Shown in pieces: positions 1 to 6,391 of a stretch of 64,000 nucleotides of DNA. Within the stretch, counting starts at the first letter, position 1. Every line of letters begins with the position of its first letter. This DNA is from Marmoricola sp. Leaf446 (lineage in GTDB: Bacteria > Actinomycetota > Actinomycetes > Propionibacteriales > Nocardioidaceae). The notes under the pieces are model-generated. The model did no database searches. It saw only the letters and a program-made list of their open reading frames with translations, and was not told the DNA's origin. Where the stretch lies: contig NZ_LMRF01000003.1 of NCBI RefSeq assembly GCF_001424755.1, positions 180,241 to 244,240 on the forward strand. Direction: 5' to 3'. A program made the position numbers and the translations under genes.

Positions 1-996
1 CGCCATCCCGGCCTCGACGTCGTTGCGCTCGCCCTTGTCCTTCAGGCGCGCGGCCTTGACCATCAACGCGTGCGCGGCCTCGACCTTGGTCGCCATCTCC
101 GCCAGCCGGAACAAGATCGCCTGGTGCTGCGCGATCGGCTTGCCGAACGTCTCACGCTGCTGGGCGTAGGAGATGCCCAGCTCGAACGCCCGCGTCGCGA
201 TGCCGCACGCACGCGCCGCGACGTTGACGCGGCCCACCTCGACACCGTCCATCATCTGGTAGAAACCACGCCCGGCCTCACCGCCGAGGATCTGGTCGGC
301 GGCGATCCGGTGGCCCTCGAAGACCGCCTCGGTGGTGTCGACGCCCTTGTAGCCCATCTTGTCGATCTTCCCCGGGATCGTCAGGCCCTGCGCGGTCTCC
401 CCGAACCCGGGCTCCTTCTCCACCAAGAACGTGGACATGTTCTTGTACACCGAGTCCGCACCCTCCTCGGTGCGCACCAGCACCGCGATCAGGTTCGACG
501 ACCCGCCGTTGGTCAGCCACATCTTCTGACCCGTGATCACGTAGCCGTCGCCGTCACGCACCGCCTTGGTCTTGATCGCCGACACGTCCGAGCCCAGCCC
601 CGGCTCCGACATCGAGAACGACCCACGGACCTCACCGGTCGCCATCCGCGGCAGGTACTTCTGCTTCTGCTCCTCGGTGCCGTGGTGCATCAGCATGTAC
701 GCCACGATGAAGTGGGTGTTGATCACACCCGACACGCTCATCCAGCCCCGCGCGATCTCCTCCACGGCCAGGGCGTAGGTCAGCAGCGACTCCCCCAGCC
801 CGCCGTACTCCTCAGGGATCATCAGACCGAAGATCCCCAGCTCCTTCAGACCCTCCACGATCTCCGTGGGGTACTCGTCCGCGTGCTCCAGCTCGGTCGC
901 CACCGGCAGGATCTTGTCCTCCACGAACGACCGCACCGCCTTGAGGATCTCGATCTGGATGTCGGTCAGACCTTCGGTCTGGGCGAGGCGTGCCAT
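1..996 (-). CDS. acyl-CoA dehydrogenase (3' end off the window)
   Basis: Flavoprotein that oxidises acyl-CoA thioesters to the 2,3-enoyl form, passing electrons to ETF. The 332 visible residues begin MARLAQTEGLTDIQ and cover the N-terminal helical domain, the middle beta domain and the start of the C-terminal helical domain. Family signatures seen are SMSEPGLGSDVSAIKT, the ITGQKMWLTNGG segment at the FAD/acyl pocket, and YAQQRETFGKPIAQHQ. The ATG at 996 has an AAGGA Shine-Dalgarno about 6 nt upstream. The C-terminus, with the catalytic glutamate region in many members, lies beyond base 1. Substrate chain length cannot be told from this part. No co-transcribed partner is visible; the next upstream gene ends at 1171. 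Confidence 0.93.
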   Translation of the reverse strand, partial: MARLAQTEGLTDIQIEILKAVRSFVEDKILPVATELEHADEYPTEIVEGLKELGIFGLMIPEEYGGLGESLLTYALAVEEIARGWMSVSGVINTHFIVAYMLMHHGTEEQKQKYLPRMATGEVRGSFSMSEPGLGSDVSAIKTKAVRDGDGYVITGQKMWLTNGGSSNLIAVLVRTEEGADSVYKNMSTFLVEKEPGFGETAQGLTIPGKIDKMGYKGVDTTEAVFEGHRIAADQILGGEAGRGFYQMMDGVEVGRVNVAARACGIATRAFELGISYAQQRETFGKPIAQHQAILFRLAEMATKVEAAHALMVKAARLKDKGERNDVEAGMA

Positions 997-1170
997 CGAT
1001 GGTGTCCTTCGGTCGGCGAGCGGTCGGTACGCGCGGGGGCAGGGCTCCGGTGGCGGGTCGAGGGGCACCGGCGCTGCGTGGGAGAGGCTACTGAACAGAT
1101 CCCCGATCGCGGCATGAGCAAAGTCACCCCACGGGTCACCTCACGGGCCGGCCCTGCTCACCCTCGTAGC

Positions 1171-2112
1171 TCAGGCACGCCCCACGAACCGCTCGGGCAC
1201 GCGCTGCGGCGGCTGCCGCACCATCGCCTGGATCTGCCCGCCCTTGGGGGCGCGCCACACCCCGGGGCGGTCGCCCTCGATGACCAGGGCGTCGAGCTCG
1301 GCCCCCCGGGGGGCGGTGAACACCGGGGCGTCGGTCCGCACCGATGCGGCGGCCCGGTCGAGCACCTCGACCATCTCGTCGGCGTTCTTGCTCCAGCTCG
1401 TCCCCGCGGCGCGACCGTCGGCCTCGACCATGGCGCGTCGGTGGTCGGCGACCGCACGGAGGTGGTCGCGGTCGGCGAACTTGAGGTGGAACAGGTAGAG
1501 GTCGGGGTGCACGTCGTACGGCGCCCGCAGGCCGTGCGACGCGGCGGCCCAGTCCGCTGCGACCCACTTCATCGCGGGCTTGCACATCAACGGCACGAAG
1601 GTGGCGTGGGCGCGCTGCTCGAGGACACCGCGGGCCGGGTCGAGCGGCTCCTCGCCGGGGGCGTGCACGACGTTGAGGCCGAGGGCGCCCAGCGCGAGGG
1701 CGTCGGGCTGCTCGTGGACGAAGTGACCCAGGTCGGACCAGCGGTCGGGGTCGGCCACCAGCAGCTCGTCGGCGTCGGTGAACACCACGGCGTCGTAGGC
1801 CTCGAGCAGGCCCGAGGCGAGACCGGAGAGCAGGCCCATGCGGGAGCGCTCGAAGGGCCGGGTGAGGGGCGGCAGCGGGATCACCGGGCACGGGAGGTCG
1901 GCGGTCGAGCCGTCGCTCGAGCCGTCGTCGAGCACCACGAGGTGCTCGACACCCACCTCGCGGCCGTAGTGCTCGACCCAGCGGCGCAGCATGGCGCCCT
2001 CGTCGCGCACCATCGTGATCACGGCCAGGTCGGCGCCGGCGCGCTCGGCCCGGCGCTGGGGCAGGGCCGGGGCGTCCGGCGCGGCGCTCCTCGCGCGTCG
2101 CAGGCTGCGCAC
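1171..2112 (-). CDS. family 2 glycosyltransferase
   Basis: 313-residue protein resembling GT-A fold glycosyltransferases (Glyco_tranf_2_4 type). After a basic N-terminus it has AVITMVRDEGAMLRRWVEHY, then VVLDDGSSDGST (nucleotide-sugar binding), then a VVFTDADELLV segment carrying the DxD metal motif. No membrane segment or signal peptide is seen, so it is probably cytoplasmic. The GTG start at 2112 abuts the TGA of the sulfotransferase-like gene upstream (2113-2115), and it is the last gene of a six-gene operon. It likely adds a sugar to the surface molecule modified by its neighbours. Donor and acceptor are unknown. Confidence 0.82.
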   Translation of the reverse strand: MRSLRRARSAAPDAPALPQRRAERAGADLAVITMVRDEGAMLRRWVEHYGREVGVEHLVVLDDGSSDGSTADLPCPVIPLPPLTRPFERSRMGLLSGLASGLLEAYDAVVFTDADELLVADPDRWSDLGHFVHEQPDALALGALGLNVVHAPGEEPLDPARGVLEQRAHATFVPLMCKPAMKWVAADWAAASHGLRAPYDVHPDLYLFHLKFADRDHLRAVADHRRAMVEADGRAAGTSWSKNADEMVEVLDRAAASVRTDAPVFTAPRGAELDALVIEGDRPGVWRAPKGGQIQAMVRQPPQRVPERFVGRA

Positions 2113-3237
2113 TCAGCCCACCTGCCCGGTCGTCGTGTCGTCGGCACCCGGCGTGGGCACGGCCTCGGCGGCCCGGAGCTGCGCCCGCAGCCGGGCCAGC
2201 TCGGTGCGCAGCCGCGCGTGCTCCTCCTGCCGGCGGACCACCTCCTGGACCATGAAGGCCAGCCCGTCCACGGCGGCGGCGAGCCGGTCCTCGGCGGAGA
2301 CGTCGCGGGTGTGCACGCCCTCGACGCGGTGGGGCAGCAGGTCGTCGAGGTCGCCCACCACGCGCAGGCCCATCGCCCGCAGCGCCGCGACCTGGTCACG
2401 GGCCCGGCGTCGCAGCCACCGGTCGTCGGCGCCCAGCTTGGGCTCGTCCCGACGGACCAGGTGACGCTTGGCCAGCAACCCCTTGACCACGCTCATGTAG
2501 GCCTCGCGCGACAGCTCGGCCCCGACCAGCTGCTCGTTGAGGTCGCGCATCACCATCGCCGACGGCGTGCCGATCGAAGGGTTGGTGCGGGGGACGTCGA
2601 GGTCGGCGAGGTCGGGGGCGACGCCGACGACGGAGGCGAAGCGCTCCCACAGCAGGCCCGGCGGCGACCCCGGCGGCGGCACCGTGACCAGGGTGAAGTG
2701 GTCGTCTCCGACGGCGTCGCGCCAGCGCTCCGCGACCTGGTCGACGGCCTGCTGCTTCCAGAAGTTGCGGCCCGGGCCAGGACCGTCCGCGGGGCGCCGG
2801 ACCGAGGCGACGTACTCCGGCCAGGTGACCTTGGAGGTGTTCTGCACCGCCTCCTGCCACATCGCCGGGAGCTGCCGGGTGAGGTCGCGCGCGGTGAGCA
2901 CGACGTCGACGGCGGTCTCGGGGAAGCTCTCGAGGACCACGTCGATCTTGGGTCGTCCGCGCGGTCCGAGGAACTCCATCGAGACCACCGACGTGCCCGG
3001 CCACGCGTCGATCTCGCGCACCAGCCGCCGCCACGGGCCGTCGGGGTCCAGCGGGGGCTGCTGGGGGCCGCCGCGCTCGATGAGGTCCATCACCGACGAC
3101 ACCTGGTCGCGCCACCGGCGGCCGGGGAAGTCGACGCCCTGTTCCCGGAAGAGCGCGCGGTTGTGCAGCAGGACGTTCTGGAGGTAGCTCGTGCCGGACT
3201 TCATCGAGCCGATGTGGAGGACGAGACGCGTCGCCAT
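2113..3237 (-). CDS. sulfotransferase-like protein with C-terminal coiled coil (copy 2)
   Basis: 374 residues. The N-terminus LVLHIGSMKSGTSYLQNVL is the 5'-phosphosulfate-binding loop of PAPS-dependent sulfotransferases (KSGTSYLQ). A later TARDLTRQLPAMWQEAV segment matches the 3'-phosphate-binding RD..R....W pattern. The last ~50 residues (VVRRQEEHARLRTELARLRAQLRAAE) are a predicted coiled coil followed by a disordered tail. It is a paralogue of the product encoded at 3459-4760, sharing both motifs and the coiled-coil tail. Its ATG at 3237 directly follows the TAG of the small gene at 3238. By context it would sulfate a glycan or glycolipid, which is inference; the substrate is unknown. Confidence 0.8.
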   Translation of the reverse strand: MATRLVLHIGSMKSGTSYLQNVLLHNRALFREQGVDFPGRRWRDQVSSVMDLIERGGPQQPPLDPDGPWRRLVREIDAWPGTSVVSMEFLGPRGRPKIDVVLESFPETAVDVVLTARDLTRQLPAMWQEAVQNTSKVTWPEYVASVRRPADGPGPGRNFWKQQAVDQVAERWRDAVGDDHFTLVTVPPPGSPPGLLWERFASVVGVAPDLADLDVPRTNPSIGTPSAMVMRDLNEQLVGAELSREAYMSVVKGLLAKRHLVRRDEPKLGADDRWLRRRARDQVAALRAMGLRVVGDLDDLLPHRVEGVHTRDVSAEDRLAAAVDGLAFMVQEVVRRQEEHARLRTELARLRAQLRAAEAVPTPGADDTTTGQVG

Positions 3238-3462
3238 CTAGGAGCTCCGCCCCAGCCGGCGACTCGCCACGGCGGCCACCGTCTCCTCCAGCGAGAGCAG
3301 GTCGCGGTCGAGGACGGTCATCAGGTGGACCTCCTCGTCCACCGCGACCCCGCCCAGCTCGACGCGACGCGCCGCGTGGGCGAGGGAGTCGGCCCCGGTC
3401 GCCCGGCGCCACCGGCGCCGCGCCGCCCGGGCGCGGTCGACGGCACGGTCGGCGGCGCTCAC
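3238..3462 (-). CDS. small basic protein between two sulfotransferase genes
   Basis: 74 residues, beginning MSAADRAVDRARAARRRWRR and ending RRLGRSS. I do not recognise a family. It is helical and Arg-rich at the N-terminus and acidic in the middle (VAVDEEVHLMTVLDRDLLSLEE). The GTG start at 3462 overlaps the TGA of the upstream sulfotransferase-like gene by 4 bp (GTGA), and its stop abuts the ATG of the next one, so it is probably translationally coupled to both. The strict packing supports a real gene. It may be a small partner of the sulfotransferase-like enzymes, which is speculation. Confidence 0.6.
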   Translation of the reverse strand: MSAADRAVDRARAARRRWRRATGADSLAHAARRVELGGVAVDEEVHLMTVLDRDLLSLEETVAAVASRRLGRSS

Positions 3463-4760
3463 ACCGTGGTCCGGCGGTAGGTCTCCAGCAACCGGGCGAT
3501 CTCGGCCTCGCCGGCCGCGTCCGTCGGGAGGAGCAGCTCGGCGACGAGGTCGGTCAGGGCCGCCAACCGCTGCTGGAGCCGTCGCCGGTCGTCCAGGCGG
3601 GCCTCCAGCTCGTCGATCCGGGCGTGCAGCCGAGCGTTGCGGTCCAGCAGCGGTCGCGACGCCAGGCCGGCAGCCACTGCCCCGGCCCGGCGGAGCGGGC
3701 TCCGCACCGGCTGTCGGGGTCCGGTGGGCGGCGACGACGGACGCTGGGCCGCGTCCCGCACGCGGAGCTCCTCGAGGAGGGCGGCGATGGTGCGCAGGGC
3801 GGTGTCGAGCACCTCCCCCTCGGTGACGTCACCGGGCGAGCGGCCCGCGCCGGCCGTCGGCGCCAGGTCGGCCAGGTCGCCGTGCACGACGTAGCCGGCC
3901 TGCTCCACGGCCGCGACGACGCCCGCGTGGCGCGAGCGGGCCTGCTCGAGCTGCACGTCGGTGGCCCGGATCGGCTCGCGGCCGAGGCGGGCCAGCACCT
4001 GGTTGGCCAACAGGTCCCGCGACCACACAGCACGCTCGCGGCCGGTGCGCAGGAAGTCGTCCAGGTGGGGGTTGACCCGTCGCAGCACCTCGGCCGCGGC
4101 GGGGGCCAGCGACTCGTTGGCGCGGGCGGGGTGCGCGTCGGCCAGCTCGGGCGGGAGTCCGCAGGCGTCGGCGAAGCGGTGCCACAGGCCACCGGCATCC
4201 TTCTCGCGCGGCACCGTCACCAGGTGGAGCCGGTGCGCGGGCACGCTGCTTCCCCACCGAGCCGCCACGGAGGCGGGGTCGAGCGTGCGCCAGCCCCACT
4301 CCGAGGCCACCACGGACTCGTCGGGCACCTGCCAGGCCTCCAGCGAGTCGCGCAGCCCGAACTTGAGGCGCTCCTGCCACGCCGAGGACAGCACCCGACC
4401 GAGGTCGCGTGCGGTCACCACGACGTGCACCTCGAGGCCGGAGAGGTCGTCCACGGCGCGGGCGACCTGCTCGGCGGTGAGGTTGCTCAGCAGCTCGTAG
4501 CTGACCACCGCCGTCGGGCCCTGCCACTGCCGGATCTCCTCGACCAGGCGCTTCCAGGCGTCACGGGCGCGCGGCGGCAGGTCGTCGAGCCGGCGGTCGT
4601 CACGCAGCACCATGGCCGCGTGGACGAGCTGGACCTGTGCCTCGCCGGCCACCAGCACACCGGCCTCAGCCAGCCGGTCGCGCTGCTGCCGGAGCACCGA
4701 CTGCAGGTAGGTGGTGCCGGACTTGGGGCCTCCGACGTGGAGGTACACCCGCTCGGTCAT
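3459..4760 (-). CDS. sulfotransferase-like protein with C-terminal coiled coil (copy 1)
   Basis: 433 residues from the ATG at 4760, which overlaps the preceding TGA as ATGA; a longer reading upstream would overlap the LicD fusion. RVYLHVGGPKSGTTYLQSVL at residues 3-22 is the PAPS 5'-phosphosulfate loop, and VVVTARDLGRVLSSAWQERL is the 3'-phosphate motif with RD..R...SxW. The C-terminal ~70 residues (ARLHARIDELEARLDDRRRL and onward) form a coiled coil, giving the same architecture as the paralogue at 2113-3237. Two tandem copies suggest two acceptor positions or a heterodimer. It is probably a cytosolic enzyme of surface glycan sulfation. The catalytic acceptor-side base cannot be assigned by eye. 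Confidence 0.8.
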   Translation of the reverse strand: MTERVYLHVGGPKSGTTYLQSVLRQQRDRLAEAGVLVAGEAQVQLVHAAMVLRDDRRLDDLPPRARDAWKRLVEEIRQWQGPTAVVSYELLSNLTAEQVARAVDDLSGLEVHVVVTARDLGRVLSSAWQERLKFGLRDSLEAWQVPDESVVASEWGWRTLDPASVAARWGSSVPAHRLHLVTVPREKDAGGLWHRFADACGLPPELADAHPARANESLAPAAAEVLRRVNPHLDDFLRTGRERAVWSRDLLANQVLARLGREPIRATDVQLEQARSRHAGVVAAVEQAGYVVHGDLADLAPTAGAGRSPGDVTEGEVLDTALRTIAALLEELRVRDAAQRPSSPPTGPRQPVRSPLRRAGAVAAGLASRPLLDRNARLHARIDELEARLDDRRRLQQRLAALTDLVAELLLPTDAAGEAEIARLLETYRRTTV

Positions 4761-6391
4761 GGGATCGTCTCCTGGGTCGTCGACTGGCCCGGCCAGTCGA
4801 GGAGCATACGCCACCGGGTCCCGCCCTCGACCGCGCTCGCGGCCGCTCCGACGAGCACCTCCTCGACCACCTCGGCACCGGCCGCTGCCGCGCGTCGTCG
4901 CACCTCGTCGCGGTCGACCGGGAACCGCCAGACGCCGTCACGGGCGGGCCCGGCGTGCCCGGACTCGTCGATCTCGAGGTAGCAGCCCCGGGACCCGCGC
5001 CCGAGCATGCGCACCAGCACCCAGAACCCGTCGCGCTCCTGCGGCCGCAACGACTCGAGCAGGCCGCGCGCGACCAGCACGCGGTCGGCCGCGGCGGACC
5101 GCCGGGCGACCTGGGCCGCCAGCGAGACGGCGTCGCGCAGGTCGTAGAGGTTGCCGTGGGTCCAGGACAGGCGGTCACGGTCGAAGTCGCCGCGTCGACG
5201 GGCGATCGTGCGTCCTCCGCTGCGGGCGTAGTCGATCCCGAAGCACGACAGCCCGGCCTCGGCGTACGCCACGGCGTCGTCACCGCGACCGATGCCCAGC
5301 TCGACCACCAGCGCGCCCGGAGCCACCCGGGAGCGCACCCAGGCGGAGAAGTCGGACGGCCGACCGGGCTGCTGGTGGTGGTCCCAGTAGGCCTCCCAGT
5401 CGCGGCGCCGGCGCATCACGTTGCCGAACCACCCGTCGAAGCGGCTGCGCACGGCGTGGTCCGGCCGGTGCACGAAGTCGGGGTCGGGATGGCGCCACCC
5501 CGGTCCGTAGGACACCTCCAGCAGCCGGGCGGGGTCCGCGGGAGCCGGCAGCAGCAGGCCCTCGAACTCGGCCTCGCCGAGCGGGAGGATCGCCTCGCGG
5601 GGCACGGCCGCCCGCGCCGAGGCGGTCTCGTAGAGCAGCCCGCCGTAGTGGAAGCAGGTGTAGACGTCGATGCTGGCCAGACTGCCGTCGGGGGCCGTGA
5701 AGAGCACGGTCACGAAGCTGCCGGTCTTGTTGACCGTCATCATCCCGGCGGTGCTGAGCGCCCGACGCAGCCGGGTCATCTCGCCGTGCAGCTCCGCGGG
5801 TGTCTCGCCCTCCCCCAGGAACGCGAGGTCGATGTCGGAGTCGTGCCCGATCACCTTGCCCCCGCGCATCGCGCCCAGGAGCGTGCCGAAGGCCATCCAC
5901 AGCTCGATGCCGGCGTCCTCGCGGGCGACGCGGCACATCTCCAGCGCCCGCTCGGCCAGGAACGCCGCGACGTCCGGGCTGCGTGTGGAGAACGGCCGCT
6001 GGGCCAGGCCCCACTTGTCGATCACCACGGGCCCGCCCTGTGCGTCCACGAACCTCACCCGGTCGCCCGGTCGGGCGTCGCCGAAGGCCACCTCGCCGAC
6101 CTCGACCACCCGGTCGTCGCGCCGCAGCTCCACCGACGAGCGGCCGTCGAGGTAGAAGACGGTGGTCCCCACCCAGGCGGCCGAGGCGTGCTCGCCGTCG
6201 GGGTCGGGTGTCAGGTCGAGCGACAGCACCACCCGGCCGTCGAAGGCCACCTGCCAGGTGCCGGCCTCGGCGACCGGGGCGCGCACCCCGTGGTCGTCGA
6301 CGCGGAAGTCCGACGCCGTCCCGGGCGCCGGGCCCTCCGGAGCCCCCGTCAGTCCGGGGCGGCCGGGCTGGGCGGAGGCGGAGGAGTTCAA
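4757..6391 (-). CDS. LicD-family nucleotidyltransferase fused to a SAM methyltransferase
   Basis: 544 residues from the TTG at 6391, which overlaps the TGA of the upstream gene as TTGA. No ATG or GTG lies nearby in a better position, so the start is tentative. Residues ~35-130 form a beta-rich N-terminal domain. Residues ~145-300 are LicD-like (MAFGTLLGAMRGGKVIGHDSDID), with the metal-binding DxD of the nucleotidyltransferase superfamily. Residues ~355-544 are a Rossmann methyltransferase (LVVELGIGRGDDAVAYAEAG). LicD proteins transfer phosphocholine or related phospho-alditols onto surface glycans; the methyltransferase could methylate the sugar or the transferred group. The gene sits between a secreted protein gene and the sulfotransferase-like genes. 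Confidence 0.75.
   Translation of the reverse strand: MNSSASAQPGRPGLTGAPEGPAPGTASDFRVDDHGVRAPVAEAGTWQVAFDGRVVLSLDLTPDPDGEHASAAWVGTTVFYLDGRSSVELRRDDRVVEVGEVAFGDARPGDRVRFVDAQGGPVVIDKWGLAQRPFSTRSPDVAAFLAERALEMCRVAREDAGIELWMAFGTLLGAMRGGKVIGHDSDIDLAFLGEGETPAELHGEMTRLRRALSTAGMMTVNKTGSFVTVLFTAPDGSLASIDVYTCFHYGGLLYETASARAAVPREAILPLGEAEFEGLLLPAPADPARLLEVSYGPGWRHPDPDFVHRPDHAVRSRFDGWFGNVMRRRRDWEAYWDHHQQPGRPSDFSAWVRSRVAPGALVVELGIGRGDDAVAYAEAGLSCFGIDYARSGGRTIARRRGDFDRDRLSWTHGNLYDLRDAVSLAAQVARRSAAADRVLVARGLLESLRPQERDGFWVLVRMLGRGSRGCYLEIDESGHAGPARDGVWRFPVDRDEVRRRAAAAGAEVVEEVLVGAAASAVEGGTRWRMLLDWPGQSTTQETIP

Noticed and set aside
70-3480. A very long open reading frame on the plus strand, opposite the acyl-CoA dehydrogenase and the sulfotransferase-like genes
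   Set aside because: It is Arg/His/Leu-rich with no recognisable domain, and the minus strand holds well-conserved proteins. High GC gives long antisense open frames.
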